This document shows, one piece after another, positions 9,991-18,905 of a stretch of 64,000 nt of DNA. The stretch comes from Phytophthora colocasiae (Eukaryota; Oomycota; Peronosporomycetes; Peronosporales; Peronosporaceae): NCBI GenBank assembly GCA_018806915.1, contig JAGKQI010000061.1, forward strand, positions 558,001-622,000. Direction: 5' to 3'. Position 1 is the first letter of the stretch. Each line of letters opens with the position of its first letter. A program made the position numbers and the translations under genes. The notes under the pieces were generated by a model that did not search any database, was not told the origin of the DNA, and worked only from the letters and a program-made list of their open reading frames with translations.

Positions 9991-10749
9991 GGAATCGGCT
10001 CAAGATCAGGGTTAGGGGAACCAAGCTAGGGATCAGCTCTGTAGCCAGTGTCATGTGATCGAAGGATAGTAAATCAGGATGGGATTAGTAGGCATAGGAA
10101 TAACCATAAACAGACTCGAATTTGCCCTGAACCACTCAAGTGTCTTCGCTACGCCTGGAACCGGGAACTACATTGGCCCTACAAGCGTCAGGAAGGTAAG
10201 GATACGTGACCTAGTATAGCGGTTAAGTCTGGATAATATATTGGCCAGCTTTGCCCTATCTAGTGAACTATCCTTTAAGTGCATACATCGGATCGGAAGG
10301 AATTGGTTGTTTAGCCTAAGGATCCCGTCGAATCTCACCCCCTCAAGACCCCCGCTATCGGAAGCGGAAAACAACGAAAGGAAGGGACTGAATCCCGAAC
10401 ATTGGACTATTGGAAGACCTGGATCAAGAACCAGGCACCCGGATCAAGGCTCGAGAACTCGCCTACGACCGGGATCAAGTACCCCGAGGTGGAGTGAAGA
10501 ACTTCCACGCCGCCTCAAACCCCTGCGTCACCCAAGACCTTCTTCTCGTCCCAAGACATCTTCAGAAGTTACCTGGAAGAGCGTAACCCGCCTACCGACG
10601 GGTACACAAGGTGAACACTACACGTAGCAAGATCACGGATCATCGGGGGACCCCCTCCGTTAGTCGGTGTCTGGGCGCAAGTGGCGATCGCGATCGGCCT
10701 CAACCAGATTTTGGCCAGATCCGCTCCACCACAGCAGCACAAGAATATC

Positions 10750-11240
10750 ATGCCAACCTACCAGTTTCGTCTGGATGTCCTGCACTACTACGATAGCCAC
10801 GGCATGACTTATACGCTCGAGCGTTTCTTTTCTGACGTCGAGGGGAAACAGCGTGCCAACAGACGAAAAAGCATCAACTACTGGAAAAAGTGCGAGGCGA
10901 AAACCGCAAAGGCCGACGGAAGCAGCTCTACCTGCCGCCTGAGAAGGCTTCGAGCGCCTGCGAGAAGCGCCTAGTGGCGTGGATCAACGACTACCGCGAC
11001 AAAGCCCTGGAAATAGCGGAGGATGCTGGGCTCTCTCGTGCGGTATTTGCAGCAGGTTGGGATTGGAGGAGGAGCTTTTTGGCGCGCTGTAAGATGAGAT
11101 TTCGTGTTAAGACTCGGCAGGGACAGAAGACACCTGAAGATAGATTAAAGGCCGTGCAAGATTTTAACGCGACGATGCATGCAGAAATGGAGAAGTTGAT
11201 CGACGAAGACGCTGCATCAGAGAACGACATCATCGATTAG
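10750..11240 (+). pseudogene. Pogo/Tigger-like transposase N-terminus, truncated
   Basis: The frame from ATG 10750 begins MPTYQFRLDVLHYYDSHG, a helix-turn-helix N-terminus typical of pogo-type transposases. At about 10890-10930 coding moves to a second frame open to 11240. That frame encodes a CENP-B-type HTH half (GLSRAVFAAGWDWRRSFLAR) and ends in an acidic tail and stop. The DDE catalytic domain is absent. The sequence starts 17 bases after the proposed LTR end, so the gypsy element probably inserted in or next to this transposon. A TIR-like segment downstream (about 11310-11368) may be its right end. Confidence 0.6.
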
Positions 11241-11539
11241 ATTCTGTGCTAAATATAGGTTCAGCTAGTCATAATTCGTTTGCAATTCTTACCTGTGACA
11301 TGTGAACACCAGTATACCCGTCGGAATTGACACCGGTTATACGGTATTCAAAAAAAATTGGCGGGAACATTGTGTAACTTGAATGTCTTCCGAAGGTAAC
11401 TTTAACGTTGGGTTAGGTGTAGTGATCTCTACACCTACTCCTTATTGTAGGGTGACGCGTAGTGCGTCAGATGTCTGTAGTTTGAAAGCCCTCGTTTTAG
11501 TGCCTATACAAACTTCAAAATCAATCACCATTTCGCAGA
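11241..11539. other. Spacer with TIR-like segment and two hairpins upstream of the bZIP gene
   Basis: About 11310-11368 includes CGGTATTCAAAAAAAATTGG, which looks like a pogo-type terminal inverted repeat, although the other end is not in view. At 11414-11437 TAGGTGTAG and CTACACCTA form a 9-bp inverted repeat around TGATCT. At 11454-11468 GACGC and GCGTC flank a 5-base loop. These two could be regulatory sites for the bZIP gene beginning at 11540. Confidence 0.4.
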
Positions 11540-13052
11540 ATGCAGAGCCAAGGTGGCAATGCTCAAGGCGGCGAAGGCGACCTGCCCTCGTCGCTGCCCT
11601 CCTACATACCTCCTTCGTCTCAGAGTGTGTCTGCAGGCCTCCCCTTTGGCTACAACCTATTAAACCAGTCTAAGACCGATCCAGACGCAGCTCAGCGCCA
11701 ATGGAAAAGCCCAGGACCGCAGAACCAGTTCATGTTCATGGGCAACAACGCTCGACCCGCAGGTGCAGAGGCCTCCAAAGGCCACGTATCCAACGCAGCA
11801 CAGCCAAGTCCGTCCGAAGGGATGCGCGGCATGTCGTTCCAGGACGGAGGCGCGTCTGCAGGCTTTCAAATGATGGCAGACGGCAAAGCGGGGGCTCCGA
11901 CGGCTGCTGGGATGCCTGTAGCGCTAAAACTGGGGCGCCAGGACGCTTCCTCAGCCTCTCAGATCTCCGCAGCTCAGTTCTCAGCAGGAACAGGCGGTTT
12001 ATCGATGGATACGGCGCTATTGGCGCGTGTTAGTGGCACAGATCCGTCACTTATGGGCACAGAGGAGATCAAACAGATCATGCGAACCCCTGACCTGCTT
12101 TCCATTTATCAGAAGCTACAGGAGGAGGATGACCGGAGACAGAGGAGATTGGAGCGCAACAGAGCGTCGGCTCGTGTGCGACGGGAGAAAAAGAAGGGGA
12201 TGGTGGAGACGTACGAGGGAGAAGTGTCGAAGCTCGAGAGCTCACTGAATATGCTCAAGAACCACGAGTTTGGCACAGGCAATGCAGATGAATTAGCCAC
12301 AGCATTGGGTACAGCACTTAAGTGTGATTGCACCAATTCGATAGCGTCTGACTGTGGTTTTATTGTGCAGAATACAGCTCGGGGGAACACTTGCGGCATG
12401 CGCTGATGTCGAAGGAGGCCAAGATGGAACTGATGGCCAGGATTCTCGGCCAACACTCACGGGACACGGACGCGGTCAGTTTTCAGATGGAAATCTTGTC
12501 TACGTGTTTGTGTGCTGACAGTTTTGTCCTCAGATTCGCCGCGCTAACGCTGAGAACCAAGCTTTGATCGCAGTAGCAACAGACAACTCAGAGCTGTTCC
12601 GGTCTTTAAGAGCGCAACTGGGTCTCACGCCTGAACAGTGCCAACACCTTGCAAGACTGGCGATCCCCGCCAGCGACGAAGCGCGCAAGCTAGACGCTAT
12701 CCGGAAGTGCTTTTCTGCCCTCCGAGCCCACGATTGGCTTTACGTGCCTGGCATTGAGGTAAGTTGCACAGACTGCGGCCTTCACGTTTGTCCTTGTGCT
12801 CATCTACTGTTATACTCTAGACGATCCTGCACCAATCGCGGAATACAATGACTCCGCATCAATTTCAAAAGTTCCTGTCCTGGTCCGTTGAGAACCGGCC
12901 GTCGATCGACAGACTACAGGTACGTGTGCAGCAGAGTCGTGAAGGAAGATGCTCTCGCATGTCTTAACTTTTTGTTCTCTGTGCAGTTTGTTCCGACACC
13001 GTCAGCCCCGCAGTCCGAGAAGGATCTTACATTTATTTTCTCGGAGGACTAA
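11540..13052 (+). CDS. bZIP transcription factor (five exons)
   Basis: Proposed exons are 11540-12308, 12371-12474, 12534-12758, 12821-12919 and 12987-13052. All are in phase and give 420 residues ending at TAA. The N-terminal ~190 residues are Gln/Ser/Gly-rich and probably disordered. The basic region is around residues 198-216 (RLERNRASARVRREKKK), with the invariant N207 and the Arg eight residues later. A short leucine zipper follows. In the core NxxAAxx(S/C)R pattern, the first Ala is Ser and the Ser/Cys is Arg. Residues after the zipper form a conserved-looking helical tail (about 290-420) of unknown function. It should bind DNA as a dimer in the nucleus. The gene is on the + strand, convergent with the TrpG gene. 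Confidence 0.8.
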
Positions 13053-13330
13053 TCCATGTTAATGGTGTTGTCAAGTCAAGTCTCAAGTTTCATTGAAGCA
13101 GGGCGCTGGATGAACGAGCTTTGTGGTAAAATGGTTATTCGCCAGAGAAGCATCCTTGCGCACACATACATGTATAGCAGACGACGTCTTCAGTTGTTCA
13201 GCCCGGCCTTCTGAATACTCGCCCGAGGCTTTGTGTGTAATAGAAGGCGAGAAAGAACAAGCAGGGCAAGAAGTACATGAAATTTGCTCGTGCTCGTACT
13301 GTATTTCACGGAATGACATCTCGCTGAGAT

Positions 13331-13983
13331 TCACATGTCGAGGAAGTTCTGGATGAGCTTGAGGCCATCCTCGGTGAGGATGCTCTCGGGGTGGAACTGC
13401 CAGCCCTCGACCTTGTGCTGCTTGTGCCGCACGCCCATGATCATGTTGGTTCCCTTCACAGTGGCCGTCACCTCGAGCGCATCGGGCAGCGTCTCTGGCA
13501 GCCCCACAAGCGAGTGGTAGCGGATGGCCTTGAACTCAGGCGACATGCCCTTGAACAGGCCCTTGCCATCATTCACCATAACGGATGCTTTGCCGTGCAC
13601 GATCTCTCCAGCGTGGTCCACTTTGCCGCCGAAGACCTCGAACATGCACTGGTGACCCAAGCACACGCCGGCAATGGGGATTTTGCCGGCGAATTCACGA
13701 ATGACGTCGCATGACACACCCGCGTCCTTAGGGTAGCCTGGTCCAGGTGAAATCATGATGCGGTCCGGGTTCATTTGGCGGATCTCGTCCAATGTAATCT
13801 GGTCGTTACGCTTCACCTCCACATGAGCTCCGAGTTGGGCCATGTACTGCAACGTCAACGAGAAGTTAGCGCTATGTGGAGCACACAAGACAAAGAAGAG
13901 GAACACGTTACTGTACGCACCTGGAAGATGTTGTACGTGAACGAGTCGTAGTTGTCGATGAGCAGCACACGCGTGTTCGTCAT
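13331..13983 (-). CDS. trpG: Anthranilate synthase component II / glutamine amidotransferase (two exons)
   Basis: Exon 1 is 13921-13983 and exon 2 is 13331-13846, joined across a 74-nt intron (GTGCGT..TTGCAG) to give 192 residues. This matches the usual length of TrpG/PabA. The N-terminus has LLIDNYDSFTYNI. The oxyanion block SPGPGYPKDAG, the nucleophile in GVCLGHQ (C83) and the His/Glu pair in HPES (H173, E175) are all present. The enzyme hydrolyses glutamine and passes ammonia to a TrpE- or PabB-type synthase. It cannot be told from sequence alone whether it serves tryptophan, folate or both. It is a stand-alone domain here. It is transcribed divergently from the PRPP synthetase gene, with 222 bases between start codons. 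Confidence 0.9.
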
Positions 13984-14166
13984 GTTGGTCAACGTGCGGA
14001 TGTCCGAATGGCTGCGCAATTGCAGCAAAGAGTGTCATATTCTTGTGGAGTGTACGTAAATTGGTGTGTTATACCCCATCTATATGTGCAACACATCATT
14101 TGTGTACAACCACACGAAATAATGTGGCGAGGTCATTGTCGCGTCCAGCCAGCCATCCTTCATGCC

Positions 14167-14182
14167 GGTTCATTTCTCAAGT
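14167..14182 (+). promoter_or_regulatory. Oomycete-type initiator of the PRPP synthetase gene
   Basis: GGTTCATTTCTCAAGT matches the oomycete initiator (CATTYYNCA core) and lies about 25-35 bases before the ATG at 14205. This implies a very short 5' UTR, as is usual in these organisms. Confidence 0.55.
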
Positions 14183-14204
14183 CCCTCCCGACTAGCAGGC
14201 CGCA

Positions 14205-15335
14205 ATGTTCCGCCAACTGGTCGCTCGCCACGGCAAGTTCTCCTCAGCCGCTCTGGCCACAGGCTTCGCGGCTGCGGGCGCCTTCCTTGGTGCGCAGCAG
14301 CAGCAGCAGTCGCCGGCATTGGCGGAGGATTCGTTCCCGCGGGCCGCGCCCGTTGCCAAGCAGCCCAAGATCAACGGGCTCAAGATCTTCAGTGGCAACG
14401 CCAACCACGAGCTCGCGGCCAACGTAGCGAAGCTGGTGGGCGTGCAGCTAGGAAAGATCACTGTGGAGCGCTTCGCGGACGGAGAAGTCAACCTCATGGT
14501 GCACGAGAACGTGCGTGGCAAGGACGTGTACATTGTGCAGCCCACGTGCGTGCCCGTGAACGAGAACCTCATGGAGCTGCTGCTTATGGTTAGCACCATG
14601 CGTCGCTCCTCTGCGCGTCGTATCACCGCTGTCATCCCGTACTATGGCTACGCGCGTCAGGACCGCAAGATGGCGGCTCGTGTGCCCATTTCGGCTGCTG
14701 ACGTCGCCCGTTTGCTGGAAGCGATGGGTGTGGACCGTGTCATTGCTGTGGATCTTCACTGCGGTCAGATCCAGGGCTTCTTCGGTCCTCACGTGCCTGT
14801 GGACAACCTGGACGGCGGCCTTGTGGGTGTGTCGTATTTTGGCAACCACGAGCTTGTGAACCCTGTTGTCGTGTCTCCGGATGCCGGTGGTGTCGCTCGT
14901 GCCAAGAAGTTCCGTGAGTGGCTCGTAGGTAAGTACGGTCTGCCCAACACGGGTCTGGCCATGATCATCAAGCAGCGCATCAAGGCCGGAGAGATCGACC
15001 GCATGGACCTCGTGGGCCAGGTCGAGGGCTCGGACTGTATCATTGTCGATGACATGATCGACACGGCCGGCACTTTGTGCAAGGCCGCGCAGCACTTGGC
15101 CGACCACGGCGCTCGTAACGTGTACGCCTTCGCGTCCCACGGTTTGTTCAACGGTGCTGCCAACGAACGCATCAAGAAGTCGGCACTCAAGGAGGTCGTG
15201 GTCGTCAACACCACGCCGCTGCCCAAGAGCTGTGAGGGCAACGAGAAGATCGTGCAGCTGGACATCGCTCCGCTCCTGGCGCAGGCCATTCAGAACATCC
15301 ACAGCAAGAAATCGGTGTCCCAGCTATTCCACTAG
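14205..15335 (+). CDS. Ribose-phosphate pyrophosphokinase (PRPP synthetase)
   Basis: This intronless gene encodes 376 residues. The enzyme makes PRPP from ribose 5-phosphate and ATP, for nucleotide, histidine and tryptophan synthesis. Visible motifs are RRSSARRITAVIPYYGYARQ with the following RK, the PRPP synthetase signature DLHCGQIQGFF starting at D183, and the PRPP-binding loop DDMIDTAGT starting at D282. The first ~58 residues are an extension with little acidic character, Ala-rich stretches and a poly-Gln run (five CAG/CAA codons near 14298). It could be an organelle-targeting sequence. The gene shares a 222-base divergent promoter region with trpG. Long antisense frames across it are shadows. 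Confidence 0.95.
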   Translation: MFRQLVARHGKFSSAALATGFAAAGAFLGAQQQQQSPALAEDSFPRAAPVAKQPKINGLKIFSGNANHELAANVAKLVGVQLGKITVERFADGEVNLMVHENVRGKDVYIVQPTCVPVNENLMELLLMVSTMRRSSARRITAVIPYYGYARQDRKMAARVPISAADVARLLEAMGVDRVIAVDLHCGQIQGFFGPHVPVDNLDGGLVGVSYFGNHELVNPVVVSPDAGGVARAKKFREWLVGKYGLPNTGLAMIIKQRIKAGEIDRMDLVGQVEGSDCIIVDDMIDTAGTLCKAAQHLADHGARNVYAFASHGLFNGAANERIKKSALKEVVVVNTTPLPKSCEGNEKIVQLDIAPLLAQAIQNIHSKKSVSQLFH

Positions 15336-15956
15336 ACTCAAGAGCGACGAGTAAAGCTCACTGACAGGCAGACAGATGCGCAGACGCTGATACGAGGTGA
15401 AGCATGAGAAGCACGAGGAGGTAATCGTTCGACGGGCTCCATGGCTGAACCCCGTACCATGCACATAGTATGTAATTTCGACAAGGTTTCATGAGCCTTC
15501 CCCCTCCCTAACGCCCTGCTTGTCATGCGAGATCGTCATATTCAAATGCTCAAGTGTATTTATGCAGTTAGGTCCTTGACGAACGTCCTTAACGACCGAC
15601 ATTAGCTACAGGTCAGATGTGTTCAAAACCTGTCTCACTCCTTGCAGTCGAACAGTGTGGCATTCGTCTTGTACATGTAGCGTTCACTTGGATGTGGACT
15701 TGGGCTTGGTTGGCTGTTGAAGTGCGTTTGTCTTCACAAACGTCTCACTAAGTTGCCTCAGCGGTAGAGATAGCGACAAGAAACTGGCCCGAATCTTACT
15801 TGTTGCCTTACCTTTCAGCGTGGACGACGGGTATTAGGCCTGGACGCATGCTGTTCGGACATTGTCCTTCGCACTCATGTTGAAGTGAGTGCCTCGTCTC
15901 AAAAGTCGCTTTTCAGCGTGTTTAGGAATTACAACAGAGATGGGGTGAGCAATCGA
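15336..15956. other. Intergenic region without visible gene
   Basis: This stretch separates the convergent PRPP synthetase and EST1-NYN genes. I see no conserved frame, repeat or RNA gene in it. It is of mixed composition and presumably holds both 3' UTRs. Confidence 0.5.
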
Positions 15957-18793
15957 TTAGAAAGCAGCACCTCCTGCATCGGGAAACCTGGAACCAAGTG
16001 AGTACATGTACAGCAAGTTGGTCGGATAGAAAGATACCAGGTGTACATGGTTGCCTTACCTGAAGTTTGGATTCGGAAGAAACTCGTTTTTCACCCACGA
16101 GTACGAGATTTGGTGGGCTCTCAGCCACGCTCGCATAGCCACTTTGCGCTCTCGTGGACCCACCATATTGACAATGTGGTCACGGAAGAGGTCGTTTGTA
16201 ACGACATAGCCGTCATGCAGGCCAGCGTACTGAATGGAGTACGAGTCATCGTAGTCTTGTGGTGGGGTTGGAACCAACACACCCTTGTGCATCAAACGCT
16301 CCAGCAATGCAACGTCATCAGGGATTTTTGCCGCAGTAAGAATTTCACCCTGCTCTTCGCGTTCGGCACGTTCTTCATCGGACTGCAGCATATAGTCAGG
16401 GATGAAGGCAACCACTCGGTGGCCCAATTCTTGAAAATAGTGAACCGCTAGCTCAATCCCCGCACAGGAAAAGACTTTGCCCTTACCATGCCGCATAGCA
16501 ACATTCGGAGCATCAATTACGATCAAGCGCTGCTGGTCTTTCCCGGCCGTCAGGCTGTCTTGAAAGTCAGTATTCTCGGAACCAATGCACATGATAGTCT
16601 TGAAATCAGTGTCGATTGTCTGTTGAGGCGACAACGGTGATTCTGACTGAGGAGACGACACTGGTGTTGACGAGGCTGAACTAGTTGGAGATCGGCGAGC
16701 GGGTGGTGAACGGAGCAATCCCGCGCTCGAGCTTTTCTGTGGACTCCCGTTGATGTTGTTGTATGCAAGGTCGTAATCCTGGATCCACGAAGGATTGCTT
16801 ACGCTTCCTTTGCCATCGTCTGTAGTATCCACTTCATCTTCATACCCACAAAATTCGCATTCGCCATCCGGGAAAGTGCTCGTGTTGCTGCACAAAATGC
16901 ACAAGCGCCCAGTAACAACAGGATTGATCGCAAGTGGGTCTGCCGAGGTTACTTCCTTCGCGGGCTTCGATGGAGTTTTTGGTTTGCTGCTCTTGGAAGT
17001 GCAATGCACACGTGAACCGCCATCTGATGCGGATGTGACCGGAGCCGGCGGCCCCCCAGCAAAAACAAACTTCTCGCTCGAAGCCATGAATCGCGTCGTA
17101 CGCAGCACCAAGAGCTCTTCCTCTGACAACGGTTGAGACGCACTCTTCTCTACGGCAGACTTTTCCGGAAATCGCGCGAGGAGAACATTCTCATAAGGCA
17201 GAAACCCGCTCAACTCGCGATCTTCTGGCAAACTGGCATCGGATAGATTGTTCTTACCTCTCTGTGCACAGCATAGCCCGCGCTCAATGAATCCATTTGC
17301 AGACAATACTTGGAACAGGTCAACACATTGCCCCTGTAGCGCCTTGGAAAACAGATTCGACTCATGCAGCCACTCTACGTAAATGTTGAGAGCTGGCAAC
17401 AAAGCATTGGCAAAATACTTGGTTCGAGTGGATTCGGCTGAGGAAGATAGCACCGTAGTAAGCTTCATCAGCAAACTTGATGCAGTAGCGTAACCGATCG
17501 TTAACGCCTTCTTTGTCGATTCACTTCCTGTCAGCTTTTCAACATCTGCACCGATCATCTGGCAATCTGGTGCGTTCTTGTTGGTGTGAACCGCGCCACA
17601 AGCGACAACGATGGACAAGCAGACCGTTTGAGTCAGTGTCTTCGACAACACTTCTAGCATAGGCCCATCAATTGGCTTCAATGTGTCCTGTTGATCACAT
17701 GCATCGAGAAGGTGGAGAAGTGCAGTCCTTGTGCGCTCAACAGCACCGTTCCACTCTGCCGCAGTAGTGTTGGTAGACAGAATCATGTGCATACACGCTA
17801 GCACGCGCGCAGAGTACGTCTCCGATTCACTCGACGTTTCCTGCTGGGTTTGAAGTTGCTTCTTTCCGCGATGCAGAATATGGAGCAAATTACCACTAGA
17901 GGCAAAAGAGCTTTCGCACACAAGGCTGCGCGCGTACAGGTACGCCCCCTGAAGCAGTTTCCCCTCCAGCACAGCGAGCAGTCCAAGTTGGTTATACACC
18001 TTACCACTGGACGGAGCCACTTCCAAAGCTTGCTGGTAGTACTTCTTTGCTGAGCTCCAATCGTGTTGTTCATCTTTTGGAACAATGTTTTGCTCGTATC
18101 TCGCCACATCTCCCAGTGCTACAAGCGATTGTTGTAGGGAATGGTTGAGTCCCTCAAGATGGCCCGGCAGTCGATCTGGTCGCCGCAACGAGTTCTGTAA
18201 CTGATCCACCAGTTTTGAGTAAAATGACGAGCAATTCTTCAACACTGACGGTGTTTGAGCCTCGATTTCCCTGTACCAGCTCCTCCACAGCCGCTCATTG
18301 ACGGTCTAAACGCAATTCCACTAATAATTAAATCTTCAAAACTTGTGCGTCTACCTCATCCCAAACGTACCTGCGTTTTAGCAGTCCGCGGATATGCGTT
18401 GATAAGCTCCACACACGTGCATCGTAACGCTGTACGTGCCGTTTCAGCCTCGTCCTGGTTTTCCTTGCAGCTTTTAACCTGTTTTTCGCACGCTTTAAGC
18501 TTTTGCAATAAAACTCGGACATCCTCCACGGGCGGACGAGGTGGGTTTGGTACTGGAGGAGCAGTCACAGGAAGTGGTGGTGGTGTTTTGCGGTTGTTGG
18601 CGTCAGTCTGCTTGGGTCTGTACAGAGTTTTGGGGCTGTTATTATGGCGTGAATTGGGGCTTTTCGTCCGATACACCGCGGATTTTGTCTTCTGGGTAGA
18701 CACCAGCAGCGCTTCGTGGTCTCCTTGACGGTCTAACAGCCGCGTAGGCGCAGCAACGGAGCTCGCAGCGCGCTGCTTAGGGCGATACATCAT
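15957..18793 (-). CDS. EST1/SMG7-like TPR protein fused to Regnase-type NYN ribonuclease (three exons)
   Basis: Proposed exons are 18371-18793, 16060-18305 and 15957-15987, giving 899 residues; a start at 18874 would add 27. Residues 1-140 are basic, with two YRPKQ motifs and a coiled segment. Exon 2 opens with RLWRSWYREIEAQ, the EST1/SMG5-7 start, and continues with TPR-like helices (ALEVAPSSGKVYNQLGLL) and an EST1-like helical domain. A CX2C..CX2C zinc ribbon (CILC..CEFC) is near residue 610. The C-terminus is a NYN/PIN-like nuclease of the Zc3h12a type, with DAPNVAMRHG (D739), YDDSY and TNDLFRD carrying all four catalytic acidic positions. It is probably a cytoplasmic mRNA-decay endonuclease. 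The small last exon is supported by a consensus donor (AG/GTAAGG). Without it the protein stops at 16056. Confidence 0.75.
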
Positions 18794-18905
18794 CCCTTGG
18801 CTGTTTCCTTCTGAGAAACCTTCGACATCAGTAGTATGATTCTGATTGGCTGTAAATGAATTTTCATTCCGCACTGAGTATTGCCCACTCCCCTTTGACC
18901 CCCTA
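18794..18905. promoter_or_regulatory. Bidirectional promoter with CCAAT box and initiator
   Basis: Only 112 bases separate the two divergent start codons. The region has an inverted CCAAT box (CTGATTGGCT, about 18842-18851). It also has an initiator-like TTTTCATTCCGCACTG at 18861-18876 for the rightward SR gene, and a reverse-strand AATTCATTTACAG for the leftward gene. The initiator argues that the SR protein starts at 18906 and not at the upstream ATG 18846. Confidence 0.55.

Larger units (their letters stand above)
1..10733 (+). mobile_element. Ty3/gypsy chromovirus, 5'-truncated by the window and degenerate
   Basis: The order gag zinc knuckles, DTGA protease, YIDD reverse transcriptase, RNase H, second RNase H, HHCC and DDE integrase, chromodomain is that of a Ty3/gypsy chromovirus. 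The reading frame is broken at about 148, 440-465, 690, 2005, 3340, 5283 and 5350, and by an in-frame TAG at 3731-3733, so this copy cannot make a full polyprotein. An antisense coding block (6432-9318) and a probable 3' LTR follow. GATC is dense from base 1 to about 10730 and drops to background beyond, which marks the right edge independently of coding content. The 5' LTR and most of gag lie outside the window. Confidence 0.9.
9425..10733 (+). repeat. Probable 3' LTR of the gypsy element
   Basis: The segment begins TGTGATCG just after a G-rich run (CAGGGGGGACC, polypurine-tract-like) and ends CCACCACA, giving TG..CA ends. It has no long coding frame and contains two internal tandem repeats. 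GATC stays dense to about 10730 and then falls away. Because the 5' LTR is outside the window, no pairwise match can be made, so both ends are proposals. Confidence 0.4.

Noticed and set aside
14448..15302. 284-residue frame antisense to PRPP synthetase
   Set aside because: It is wholly inside the well-supported PRPP synthetase gene and has no recognisable domain; it is His/Val/Arg-rich as expected of a shadow frame.
18846..18905. Upstream ATG giving a 20-residue longer SR protein
   Set aside because: The initiator at 18861-18876 lies downstream of this ATG, and the extra residues have no RS character, so 18906 is preferred.
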